From Phellopilus nigrolimitatus (taxonomy: Eukaryota; Basidiomycota; Agaricomycetes; Hymenochaetales; Hymenochaetaceae), in NCBI GenBank assembly GCA_021029095.1, contig JAJOHG010000001.1, positions 930,001-994,000 on the forward strand: a DNA stretch of 64,000 bases. Reading direction: 5' to 3'. Positions 12,568 to 23,970 of this stretch are shown piece by piece (positions within the stretch are counted from its first letter, which is position 1; the number at the start of each line of letters is the position of its first letter). The position numbers and the translations under genes are program-made. The notes beneath the pieces were generated by a model that was given only the letters and a program-made list of their open reading frames with translations, made no database searches and was not told the DNA's origin.

Positions 12568-14820
12568 TCATTGCGCTAGTACATTCACACCGGAATCCAT
12601 CAGCCACTTCAATGCTTCAGCCGTCGGTTGGAGGACTGCCTGAGGCACATTGCCCTGACCTGCCGATTTTATGATACTTGCAAGAGCGCCCAACAAGCCA
12701 TGATTGACTGCCTCCATCGCCACCTTGCTCCTAAGAGTTTCGTCTGACAAGTTGACAAGAATGTTTCGTACACAGACAATCCCTCTGTGAACAAGACCTG
12801 GATTGGGAGTTACGCTCCCGTTATCTAACTCTTCCTCCAAGGACGGGTCGATGAGCTGCTTGAGCACGGTCAAAACCTGATGGTGCTCGAACTCTAGGAG
12901 TATCAATAGTCTGCACGCTATTGAGGACCCCGTCAGGCTTGCTAGTGCCCCTGAAGCTGCAAGCCTAGTATGCATATCCTCAACGTCTGCGAGAGCAACC
13001 AATACGTGTAGTCGTGACTTCGCCTGGTTTAAGCTGCCCGAAGAATCGGACGAACCATCGCCGGAAAACCTGTTGAACGCGAATTCGCTCCCCGACACAA
13101 TGTTGCATATTAGCTCGGTAGCAGCTCTTCTGACCAACTGATGCTCTTCTAAGAGGAGGAACTCCACTTTACTTAGAAGTCCTTCCGTCTGCGTAATTCG
13201 ATCAGTCAGATCAGGGCTGACAGAGGAGAGATTTGTGAGAGCCATCATAGCCTCAAATCTCTGCAGAAGTGTAGAAGACGAGTGCGAAAGCAAGCACACG
13301 AGCGGCTTGATTGCTTCAACAGATGCATTTTCGTTTGGACCAAAGACTTGCATAGGAGACGATGTAATCGCTAGCTTTGCTAGTGCTTGTATGGAAAGCA
13401 AATCAGCAAACTCCGTGTTTGCCTTCGACGACTCCGTGCTAGCGGTCTGTTGGGACGCGCGAATTAGAACCATCAGAGTCTTCGTACCACCAGCCTGTAG
13501 AATGTTCCCTCTGTTGTCTTTGTCCTCGATCAAGTCCAATAACGCCTTCCCAACAATCATTCTCGTCGCGGTACTCTCCGTTGAGCGGCCGATGGCGACC
13601 AGAAGGTCCGCTACGCCGGATTCCACCAGCCGTTTCCCTCTAATCCGAACGAGATCGTCGCTGTCAAGCTCGTCCTCAGACAACCCTCCAGAAGCTTGAT
13701 CAGATTTCGAGGCTCCAGGCTGTGCCATACGCTTCAGTCGGTCGATCTGAGCTTGCTCCTCTGTCAAACGCGGCCGATATGCACAGACGTTCGCTATGGT
13801 AGCAGCAAGCCCAAATGGTATAGTCCCGGTTTCCACTACCTGAGTCGACCTCCGCCGCATGAAGGTTTTGAAGGAAACAAGCGTTTTGAGCAATACATCG
13901 TCGTTTACTATTCGCTCCTTGATTCGCGGCTTCGTACTGAGGTAAGCTAATCCTTCAACGGCATCTGCGACATCTTGGACGCCGTCGCCTGAGCCTACAA
14001 TAGTGTCCCTCAGAGACTTGTAGAGCTCGTCCTGTTTCTGAACGGAAAGACGATCCCCCGCGTTCTCCGTCAACCCAGTCACCTCGACTCCTTTAGATTC
14101 GGTTCCTTGCCCGAGCTTCAGCAAAGCTAGCGAAACTGCCGCCTTAAGCTTGACATCTGCGTTGTAGTGAAATGTCGATTCCAACCAAGTGGAGCATCGG
14201 GCCAATAGAACTGAACGACACAATTTATGCCCACAAGCTGACGAAAGTATGCTCGCAACAGCAGAAGGGAGCGACGTAGATGAAGGAAATAACTCCAAAG
14301 AGTCCATTACGGAGTCCTGAAAACCTTCATGTATAAAAATTGCGGATCCTGACTGCCAGTCCACGGCAAACAGAGCGGAAACGAAGGAGACGGCCTCAAG
14401 CAAAGCCTGCTCTTCCACATCTGCCAATCTCTCTTCGACCGTAGGTAAAAATAAGCGCGATATGTTATGTGTGCCAGGATCATCCTCCAGCGTGGAGCGT
14501 CTTTGTTGATCGCATATCGAAGATAGTGCCAGAAAGGCTCTCGACCGCGTCGATGACGGTAGTGTGGGGACGAACAAGGCCGTCAATCGCGAATAATCTC
14601 CTGCGTGAACAGCTTCATTGGTAGATGCTTTCTTAAGCACATCGTCCAGAAAGACTTCGTCAACAGACTGCATATAAGCTGCGTCTCCCGAGTGAGAGTG
14701 TGAACCGAGAATGAAGTCCTTACGTGATAATTTGAAGCAGGAGTCTATGTAATCAAGGCAAAACACCCTGAATACCAAAAAATGTCGTCTCTCAACTTTT
14801 GATTTCAACACTCGATACAT
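12568..14820 (-). CDS. SHE4: UNC-45/Cro1/She4-type myosin chaperone (UCS domain, ARM repeats)
   Basis: A nearly intron-free frame of up to 750 codons. The body is all-helical with repeated armadillo-like units, for example LVCLLSHSSSTLLQRFEAMM, ALTNLSSVSPDLTDRI, EHQLVRRAATELICNIVSG and GIVCVRNILVNLSDETLRSK, which is the pattern of the central and UCS domains of UNC-45/She4. These chaperones fold and stabilise myosin heads; in yeast She4 acts on class I and class V myosins. No N-terminal TPR is seen, as in fungal forms. The first 49 codons (from 14820) look non-conserved and hold a GTAAGG donor and a CAG acceptor, so the true start may be ATG 14673 (MQSVDEVFLDDVL). The gene lies 236 bases upstream of the myosin I start on the same strand, and 56 bases separate its first ATG from the TRM6 stop. 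Confidence 0.88.
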   Translation of the reverse strand: MYRVLKSKVERRHFLVFRVFCLDYIDSCFKLSRKDFILGSHSHSGDAAYMQSVDEVFLDDVLKKASTNEAVHAGDYSRLTALFVPTLPSSTRSRAFLALSSICDQQRRSTLEDDPGTHNISRLFLPTVEERLADVEEQALLEAVSFVSALFAVDWQSGSAIFIHEGFQDSVMDSLELFPSSTSLPSAVASILSSACGHKLCRSVLLARCSTWLESTFHYNADVKLKAAVSLALLKLGQGTESKGVEVTGLTENAGDRLSVQKQDELYKSLRDTIVGSGDGVQDVADAVEGLAYLSTKPRIKERIVNDDVLLKTLVSFKTFMRRRSTQVVETGTIPFGLAATIANVCAYRPRLTEEQAQIDRLKRMAQPGASKSDQASGGLSEDELDSDDLVRIRGKRLVESGVADLLVAIGRSTESTATRMIVGKALLDLIEDKDNRGNILQAGGTKTLMVLIRASQQTASTESSKANTEFADLLSIQALAKLAITSSPMQVFGPNENASVEAIKPLVCLLSHSSSTLLQRFEAMMALTNLSSVSPDLTDRITQTEGLLSKVEFLLLEEHQLVRRAATELICNIVSGSEFAFNRFSGDGSSDSSGSLNQAKSRLHVLVALADVEDMHTRLAASGALASLTGSSIACRLLILLEFEHHQVLTVLKQLIDPSLEEELDNGSVTPNPGLVHRGIVCVRNILVNLSDETLRSKVAMEAVNHGLLGALASIIKSAGQGNVPQAVLQPTAEALKWLMDSGVNVLAQ

Positions 14821-14876
14821 ATATACATAACATATTATACGTAGGGCACACGCTTGTCTAATTCACAGATAAAGTA

Positions 14877-16768
14877 TTACTCTTCTGATTCGGTACTGAC
14901 GATCCCGGCATCGGTCTGCTCCGGAACTGGGGTGCTTGACTCTGTCTTCCGTTTCTTGCGTCTCGCCTGCGCCTTCACAATAGCAGACGCATTGGGATCA
15001 TCGTATCTACTCAAACTGTTAGGCATACATTGCTGAATACATCATTTATCACTTACACCTTGATAGTGTGCAATATATAGCCTCCAGATCCATCGGTAGA
15101 CATCGTGGGGTGGGTACGACCAGGAAGCACCTAATCGGTAGTCATTAAACACAATTGAGAACTGAGAAAGAATATCTTACTTGATAGCGACGAAGCCAGC
15201 CTTCGGTTACCGATGGGCCCAGGTACTCAGGAAGAGCTCGCATTTTAGCTTGCACCTCCGTAACCACCTTCACGAAGTCAAACCGTGCTGCGCAACAGAA
15301 GTAATGGATGTAAATATATGACACACCTGCGGATGCGGACTGTGGATTACTATCGACGATGACCCAATCAAATATGGACAGAGCTTTTCTACTATCGAGA
15401 ATGGTTCGTAATCGCTCGCAATGACGAGACTAGATTTAAGCAAGAATTGTGAGTGAATTTACTAAAGGAAAGGTAGAAATGATTTCTACCCCTCGAATCC
15501 CCCCGCAAAAAGGTCTTCTCTAGTATCAAAGAGATTACCCGTAGCTCTTTTCCGCTTATTCAATCTGAGTTTTTGTCTTTCGGATCTATAGACTCCTAAC
15601 TCTGGTTCAGATGGCGGAAGTACTATAATAAAGTCAGCTAAGCTAGACAGTATACGTTAGAACTACCGACCAGGAATGTAATCCTCATCTGCCGTGGCCC
15701 AGTTCAGCGATGAGAGGGTGGAGCTAACCATACTCTCGTCGAAGTTCATGTGCGTCATTATAGGATATGCGGGTGGGGATTCGACATCGCAGATCGTAAT
15801 TAGTTTTCCTTCCCCTGCATTAGGTTAGTTAAATCTTCCCTAGTGCATAACATACTCGACCATACCTCCTAAACGGTCTAGTACTGCAGTTACCAAAAGT
15901 CCCGAGGCTTCGTCGACGACAATATATCGTCCACCAGGCCTGATCCCAGCCAAGTTCATCATTTGGGCGAGGGTATCCGGACGAATTTCCCTTATTCGAC
16001 CCCTATCTTTGTTAAACCAGTAGTCACATATGTTATGAATTGTTGGTTCAATTGTCGAAAAAGTTTTTGCATATCTAAAATTGAAGGAAAAATGACAGTC
16101 AACTGGCAAAATATATATTGCGCTGTGTCTACGGCGTACTTTGCTTCCTTCCGTTTTTTGTACTTCTCTTTACTATATTCAGTTTTCAGAGAGTAGTTGG
16201 CGTGCTGCTCTATCTGGCGTTTGATTATCTCCTGTATGAATATGAGTATACCGAAGTGGAAGGATACGCATGGAAGGCAGACCGACGCATGCACTCCGGA
16301 TTGTTTTAATGCTTCGATTTCTACATTGGTCAAGGGCTGAACAACTATCCCATCGTTGATCAGCTCGTTAGTCGCGTCAGTATCCTCTGATATACATGTC
16401 AGCCCTGCCTGAGCATTCGTCAGTACAAATTCACGCACCTAGTTCATCCATCGACTTTGCAGCCAGGATCTTAAGGCTTTTATCGACAATTTCATAGGCT
16501 AAGCCGTATGGCTGCCCTAGGAGGGCATCGGAATTGAAGGCGCCGAACTTTCCGAAAGATATTGTGCTAGATTTACTATGAGGCCTTCGTGAAACGAAAT
16601 AACGAAGAACCGGACTGACGCATTACGTGCCAATTTTAAACTCTTGACATCGCCGCTGGGTAACTTGAAGAAAACTGAGTGCCCCTCTTGTATGCATAAA
16701 CGAGAAGGCCCAGCGCCATGTGTCTCTTGAGAGGCTTGGTTGTTTGTCAAATTTCCCCCGACGTCCAT
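14877..16768 (-). CDS. TRM6: tRNA (adenine-58-N1)-methyltransferase non-catalytic subunit Trm6/Gcd10
   Basis: Spliced minus-strand gene. The N-terminal region reads IQEGHSVFFKLPSGDVKSLK. After several introns come EDTDATNELINDGIVVQPLT, a basic/coiled segment (EIIKRQIEQHANYSLKTEYS, then KEKYKKRKEAKY), KTFSTIEPTIHNICDYWFNK, RIREIRPDTLAQMMNLAGIR and GGRYIVVDEASGLLVTAVLD. This order is characteristic of Trm6/Gcd10, the tRNA-binding partner of the catalytic Trm61 in the nuclear complex that makes m1A58, needed notably for initiator tRNA-Met stability. A basic tail (KAQARRKKRKTESS) precedes the stop at 14877-14879. The N-terminal start at 16768 gives MDVGGNLTNNQASQET. It is divergent from the Rab GDI gene, with about 220 bases between starts. 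Confidence 0.9.
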
Positions 16769-16991
16769 ATTTCAGAAGTTTCTGGTGCAAAGTTTCCAGA
16801 CGGCAGAGTACAGTCGGAGGCTCGGAGAACGGAAAAGCAGCGATCACCCATATAAGGCATTCCACGTGCTAGCTTGCCGTGACTTAAATCGATCCACGCT
16901 TGTGCCGTCTGGCAACCACTTGACAGCGACGTGCTGCGTTCTCCTGATATCCCAGTAAACCACTAGCAGCCTTCTCCAACAGTCAGAAAGC

Positions 16992-18671
16992 ATGGATGAA
17001 GAATACGATGTGATTATCCCTTGTTATTGGAAGACGATGCCCGTTAATTCCTGTTCATCTAGGTCGTTGTATTGGGCACCGGCCTTACAGAATGCATCCT
17101 GTCAGGTCTGCTGTCTGTCGAGGGAAAGAAGGTCCTACACATGGACAGAAACGACTACTATGGCGGCGACAGTGCGAGCTTGAACCTTACTCAGGTTGGT
17201 CTCCTTGATTGCATGTTGTCTCCATCAAGCTAATATATACGCTCTTTACCTTCAGTTGTACCGGAAGTTCAGGCCTGATCAACCTCCCCCATCTGATCTC
17301 GGTCGTGACAGAGACTATGCGATTGACTTAATTCCGAAGTTCATCATTGCATCGGGCGAGCTGACCAAGATTCTTGTTCACACCGATGTAACTCGCTACC
17401 TCGAATTCAAGCAGATTGCCGGAAGCTTTGTTTATCGTGAGGGCAAGATCTCAAAGGTTCCAAGTACTGAGATGGAGGCTGTCACGAGCCCTCTTATGGG
17501 TCTCTTCGAGAAAAGACGAGCGAAGAAATTCTTCGAGTTCCTTCAGGGCTGGAAGGATAAAGATCCAGCAACCCACCAAGGTTCGTTTAATCGCTGTAAA
17601 TGATACGTACCACATACTGACCAATCATGAAGGCGTCGATTTGGATAAGGACAGCATGAAGTCGATTTATGTGAAGTTCGGTCTTGAGCCTGGAACGCAG
17701 GACTTCATTGGGCACGCGATGGCGCTTTATCTCGATGATGAGTAAGTCTAGGAGTGAAATGCATGGGTGAAGTCATTCATTAAACACGTCGCTGCAGCTA
17801 TATCAACAAGCCAGCTCGCCCAGTCTATGACCGTATTATGTTGTACACGTCGTCCATGGCTCGCTACGGAAAGTCGCCTTACATCTATCCGCTGTATGGT
17901 CTTGGAGAGTTGCCGCAGTCGTTCGCCCGTCTCAGTGCCATCTACGGTGGCACCTACATGCTCGACAAAACCATCGATGAAATAGTCACGGACTCGGATG
18001 GCAAGTTCGTTGGCGTCAGGAGCGGTGATGAAATTGTGAAGGCCAAGCAGGTCATCGGAGATCCGAGCTACTTCGGGGCCGGTCAGTCGAACGAAGGTGG
18101 CAAAATGCGCGTTGTTGAGGAAGGCAAGGTCATCCGCGCTATTTACATGCTTAAGCACCCCATCCCCGGTACGGAAAATGCGGATAGCGTGCAGATTATC
18201 ATTCCGCAAAACCAAGTTCACAGGAGGAATGGTACGTACTAAACTTATGGCAATAATTAGTCATCTGCTCACAATTTGCTTTTAGATATCTACGTTGCTA
18301 TGGTTTCTTCCACGCATAACGTTTGCGCGAAGGATATCTACATCGCTATTGTTAGCACGATCGTCGAGACGGACAAGCCTGAACTAGAGATCAAGCCCGG
18401 TCGTGATTTACTTGGTCCTATCTACGATGAGTAAGACTCTTTGCTAGCTGAGAATAGCCTTCACGCTCATATACGTCCTTTTAGGTTTGTTTCTGTGACG
18501 CCTCTTTATACACCGACTACGACTGGTACCTCGGACAACATTTTTGTCACTAGGTCTTATGATGCTACCTCACACTTTGAGACTGTCGTTGAGGAAGTCC
18601 AGGACGTCTGGAAAAGGGTTGTTGGCAAGGATCTGGTGCTAAAGAAGCGCGAGGACGAGGTTGATGCGTAG
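16992..18671 (+). CDS. GDI1: Rab GDP-dissociation inhibitor
   Basis: Six or more exons. Exon 1 encodes MDEEYD and splices (GT at 17010) to [15 protein letters not shown], the FAD-like nucleotide-fold start of GDI/REP proteins. The sequence then follows the family closely: [19 protein letters not shown], the Rab-binding platform ([20 protein letters not shown]), [40 protein letters not shown] and [17 protein letters not shown]. The C-terminus is short, as in GDI rather than REP. GDI extracts prenylated GDP-bound Rab GTPases from membranes and recycles them through the cytosol, so it is usually essential. The stop is at 18669-18671, 174 bases before the convergent RAV1 stop. Confidence 0.96.
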
Positions 18672-18845
18672 GCGCATTGTTTACCTGTTATTCTTTTTCT
18701 TTTGTCTCCGTACATCTCATTACATCCGGAAAACAATCAACCAATCATTAGTGTGTACTATATCTTTCGTTGGGTTTGATTTCAGCAATAAATCATTGAC
18801 CAATAACGTTATACTATGGTGAGGGTATATGCAGCATATGACGCT

Positions 18846-21800
18846 CTAGAAAAACGCGTTCATATCGAAGTCGGGGACCGATACATCCTGCTTTGCGGTT
18901 TTCATCAGGCTACCTAAGCCCGTCTTTCGGGAAGTCGCATCTCCAACCGCCTTATTACTGTTCTTGACTAAAGGCGTCTGCTTCGCAACGGGTGGCTCCG
19001 GCGAAGCTGAGCGAGTGGAAGGGTCGGAGGGAACTTCCATGTCAATAACAATGGATGATCGTCGCTTGTGTCCTGGAAAAGTGAACACCGGACGTCGATT
19101 CCCATCCTGTAGAGGCCCGAGTGTATCCTCACTATCACCAAGAGCATTTGAGGCACGTCTGGGAACAGTTGGACGTTCGAACGACCAAGACCTGACAAGG
19201 TCCAAAGCCAGTGCATGACAACCTTAGGTCACGTTCAGCGTTAAATTACAATCATTAGAGGGAAGCGCGACGTACCCATACGGCAAAACACTCGGGCCGT
19301 CTGAAGAACAAATTTGAATTCAGTTCTTCCGGATATTTCGTTCGTGCCCTTTGCAGTTTGCAAGGTTTTCGATTTCAGTTGTGAAAATAATAAGGCCAGG
19401 CTCGGATCATCATAATTAGGATCTCCAATGTCGCTAATCGGGATATCCAAACTTTTTGAGACGTCCTCCAAGGGCGACTAGCAGAATGATTCAGACCAAA
19501 GAGAAATAAAGAACGGAATTAACCATCGTACCACCAAAATGCGAACCGCGAGATCACGCCTGTTCAGCAGCCAAAAAGCCCAACTCCCCAGCCACCGGTT
19601 GCCTTTCTCGAAAGCGATAGGTACGATAACTGACATTAGAATGTCACTGAGAATGGGCCTCTCTTCACCTTGCTCCACTACTCTTGCAAGAGCAACAGCC
19701 AGTTGAGGGTCATTGAGCTGCTTAACACAGACGTGGACAGCATCCTTTAGACTGCCGCCGAGGATAAAGAAGGCGGCAGCATATTCGAAGCGCTGCTTGC
19801 TCAGCAAAGCGTATGCATTCTTCAGCGCTGCAGTCCGCCATCGTGGCTGACTGAAATCGTTTGACAGAAACTTCAGCATCAAAGCTTGCTCTTTATGCCA
19901 AGCTGCTTGCTTCCACAATCCATGCACCAGTCTGACTTTTCCCAGCGCGAAATAGAAGAGTGAGCAAGAGGTTGGATCACGATCGTCACCTGACATATAC
20001 TGGTTTCGTGCAATGACCTCCATTTGCGTTTTCTGATGCGAAGTAAGTACGACATAGAAAACATTGAAATGTTATTTTCGAAAATTCTTACCATAGACTC
20101 AGTGGAGCTCAGCCATAGGAATATTCCTAGTGCCTTTGCATCCACCCACTTCATCTTGCCACCACACGCCAAAGTCGACGTAGCCAGTAAGATCTCTTGG
20201 CTCTCGCTATGAAACGCCCAGACCATATCTCGAAAACGCAGCCGCTCTCGACCAAACGTACGTTTGTATTGGTAACTGTTGTGTCCTTCGGAAACAGGAG
20301 ATCCTGGAGGACTTGGAGAGGAAACTCGAGCATTTAAAATGTAGAAAGACCGCATGGATATAAGATAACGTAGCCCATTGGAATCGAGAGCCCTGCTCTG
20401 TTCGTCAATCTAATTCAGAACAGCATTCAGCATGGCGAAAAAAGGATAGTCCGGGAAGTTTGTATGAGTTACCTCAAGCGTCGTCTGGAGTAGAACGAGG
20501 AGATGAGCATGCTCATTGGAAGTCAGATGCACAAGAGGTGAGATCTCGAGCTCGTCAATAACATACTGGACGAGCGAGCGCGAAAACCTGTCCTGGTCCT
20601 CACTGCCGCTAGTTGAATAAGACAGTCATAAAGAGCTAATTGAAAAACTCACCCAAGATGTGTTTCTTCGGTACCACCGAATAACACTGAGTACTGAGGA
20701 CGTGCCATCACGTCTTTGCTCTAAAATAAATTAGAGAGCACCGGGAAGAGATACAGCAGCTTTACCATACCGAGGGCGACTTCCAGTCTGTTTCCAGAAA
20801 CCGCTCTATTGGGACACTTGATAGCTCCTTCGCTGGCCTCCTTCCTTCAACGCTCGAATTTTTGAGGAATTTGAATAGGCTGACTATGATCTCTTTCACA
20901 AGACCAACTTTACCTGCAATCCCTTGATAAATGTATGGCAAAGTCGGATTGAAGTTTGATTTCTTACCCCATAAGAGACATTGCAAAATCATTTGCGGAT
21001 GATAATGTGGTAGAGGACCATTAAGCCATACAACGTGCTCGAAAAGTCCAACTGGTTTGTTTTCATTTGATGTTGAGGGTTTGCACTGGCCATATTGTAA
21101 CATATGGTGCCCTGCACCGACTAGAAGCGTCCCTCCGGCAAGCCAAATGGAGTCAGAGATTTGGTGAGTTAACATACTTTAATTTGTTTGTCAATGAATG
21201 GAGAGAATGGAGATTGAAGATGAGAAGTCAGCACGCACTGCCCAATTTCGACGCGCCCGAGCGTTCCCCAAGCAGGCTCCTCGTTAAAGTAAGTCATTCG
21301 TTGTTGGCAAAGAAGTACGACATGCTGAGAGAAACCAATGGCAAGGACAGACTGGAGGTCAGGAGTCGACGTCCAATCCAAGTCATTTATTGCCTCATCT
21401 CTGTAAAAGAAGTTCAGTAAGGTAGAACTAGGGGAAATGCTACAATACCGACTTAAAAATTTGTCTATATTCTAATCCAGATGCAAACTCGGACTCCTTT
21501 GAGTCCCAGATTGTTAACTCATCACCATTCGATCCCGGAGATACTATCAATCACACATTAGTGTACCATAAGCAAATATGAGAAGTGTATCTACACACCA
21601 AGCGCTGTTTTCTTTGCAGAACTGCACCTCGCTAACCTATACCCAGTTTTCCCGGTTCTTACATGCCCGGTACATACCCACGACCGATGAAACCTACCTT
21701 TTTCCAGAGCCCAGAAAGCCAGCTCGCCGTCGTTAGAGATACTTAAGAGTATGTCGTGTGCACAATTATTTCCGGATTTCCTTGTAGAACTCCATGCCAT

Positions 21801-23818
21801 CGGGTCAACTGGGATGACCAATACAAGAGGCTTGGAAGACGGGAGAGAAGTGGAGGTGACGGATGTCGGTTTAAGCAACGGAGGTTGAGGTTGGTCGAGA
21901 GAGGGTACTTCTATATGAACTATCGTATATGACGGTGTTATGCCGATGAGAAAGTCAGAGGACCCAGAGGGCAGACAGAACAGCGAAATTAATCGGGGTA
22001 CATCGAATGAGACAGGAGAGCTCAATTGCGGAGATCGATGCAATGTCAACATAGTCTTTTCACTCGATTCAGAGTACAGCGCAACGCTTTTTCCGCGTTC
22101 GAGAACAGCAACTAGATTGGCTCCTTTCCATCGGCCCAGACGCCTCATTTCTGCACTTCCAGAATGCAAATGCCACGCCTCAACGGAGGATTCGCGCACG
22201 ATCGCCAACCCTCTCCCTTCAGGGGTCCGCACAAACCTAATTATTTTGGAAGTGTCACTTTCGTTGAAGCTAGGGCCCTGAGCAAGTAGGATCATGCCGT
22301 TGCGCCCGTCTTCTTCAAAGAACTGGAGGGGGTCCATTTCGTACGTGCGCAACGGGGGAGAAGTAACAAAAATCAGTGAGGAATGTTTGGGTGTTTTGAG
22401 AATATGCAGATGTCGTGGATACGAGGATAGAATAGACGGAGGTGACTGGAGGAGAGTAAATTGCTTCAGAAGCGTAGGCGGTCGGTGATCTATATTCTGG
22501 ATACGATTCAGCCTTAGGTATTAGAAAAATCCAAAATATCTTACAGCTACTGCCCGGACGACAAGAGATTGTCGGGAAATACTCTGGCAAAAAAGTCCCA
22601 ACCTTCATCATTCATTTCTTTCAATCGTCGATACCGCGTGTCGTCCTCATGATTAGACTTTTCAGATACGATGGTATTGAATGAATCCGCCAATGTATCT
22701 TTATGTAGCCAAAATATACCTGAATGAGGGCTGCCGGCTTTGCTGATTGCCTGATGGGGGGAATCCGAGTATAGGTCAAGCGACGCGTGAAGTTGAAGGA
22801 AGTCGGGTGTATCGAGGACAGGAAGAAAAATACGAAGTGTAGCGTCGGTGGTGACCGTATATAATATGAGGTCGTCTCTTTCGGAACCATTAGAGCATTA
22901 ATTCGTAAAATATGAGGAGTTTGCATACCTACTCGACTTTTCCGAAAACCTCCAGATAAAATCTTTCACAGGGCGCGGATGTCGCAGAATCTGCAATAGA
23001 CTGCCCGATGCTGTTGAATATACACGTACGATATTATCGTCCTGCAGGTACATGAGAATGACAACGTGTCCAAGATAGTTTACTATGTACGTACTGTGGT
23101 TATGCATGCAACATGCATCAGGGAGGGGGAGAAGCGCACTGTGGAGTACGGCTGTGCGCTGAGGGATAGTCAAAAGAAGAATGCAGAGAATTCCACGGGA
23201 TTCGTACGAAATTGACCACTTTCTCGTCCAAACCAGGAGGTCTTCCTCAAGACCGAGCGTATAAACAGACAAGCAGGAAGCGCTTCCCACCCCAAGAAGA
23301 CCTTTCGAGGCTGAGCATGACTTAAATGGAAATAATTGACTACCACTCACCAGATTTACAGTCGATTGCTGTGACAGCTTCGCTATCGGAGGTAGAGAGG
23401 GAAGAATGGACTCTCCACGTATCTTTCTGGACACCAGAAAGTGACCATAGAGCGACGTGATGGCCCAATGAAGCAGCGATCTGTACGAAGGGTAAGTTAG
23501 ACTCGTCTATACTCGATAGACCACTCACCAGTTTCATGCCGGGCTCTATGGAGACGCATTTGACGTGATCACTCGTGTCACGAGCACTTGGGAACACCTC
23601 CCTGAAAGCCAGTGCTCGAACGAAGGCGAAAGTGCGTGCGTTCAGTAGGACAACGCAGTCGGCAAAAGCATAAGCCTGGAAATAGAGAAATGGAGCTAAA
23701 TATTCAAAAGACAATTAGACATGCGTTCAGTACGTACAAGAAGAATCTCATTAGGGAGGTTGAGAATGTGTACATCAGAAGATGGGCAACCGACGAAGGA
23801 GCGTACGAGATCTAACAT
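18846..23818 (-). CDS. RAV1: RAVE complex subunit Rav1 (DMXL/rabconnectin family)
   Basis: About 5 kb minus-strand gene with many introns. Exon 1 (MLDLVRSFVGCPSSDVHILN) splices to AYAFADCVVLLNARTFAFVR, and the N-terminal half (about 23.8-21.5 kb) has WD-like beta-propeller character. The diagnostic part is the Rav1p C-terminal domain at about 20.2-19.5 kb: RNQYMSGDDRDPTSCSLFYF, LGKVRLVHGLWKQAAWHKEQ, LKNAYALLSKQRFEYAAAFF and GGSLKDAVHVCVKQLNDPQL. In yeast, Rav1 with Rav2 and Skp1 forms RAVE, which reassembles the V1 and Vo sectors of the vacuolar proton ATPase after glucose return. The tail is Ser/Pro-rich and ends FDMNAFF. A start further upstream (23920) is possible but lacks family character. 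Only 152 bases separate this start from that of the fasciclin gene. Confidence 0.88.
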
Positions 23819-23970
23819 GTCGTCGATGCCGCTGTCGACGCGGACGCGACGAGCCCAGCACCGCAGACGCGTCAAAACAGTGCATAACGTCAGCAACGGA
23901 GCACGCCTCAAAGAGTCCAACTAGACTCGAGGAGACTGCGCAGACTGCGTCCTTCTCTCCGTACCACCAC

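Noticed and set aside
13235..13950. Plus-strand frames opposite the UNC-45/She4 gene
   Set aside because: The minus strand codes a continuous ARM-repeat protein across the same bases.
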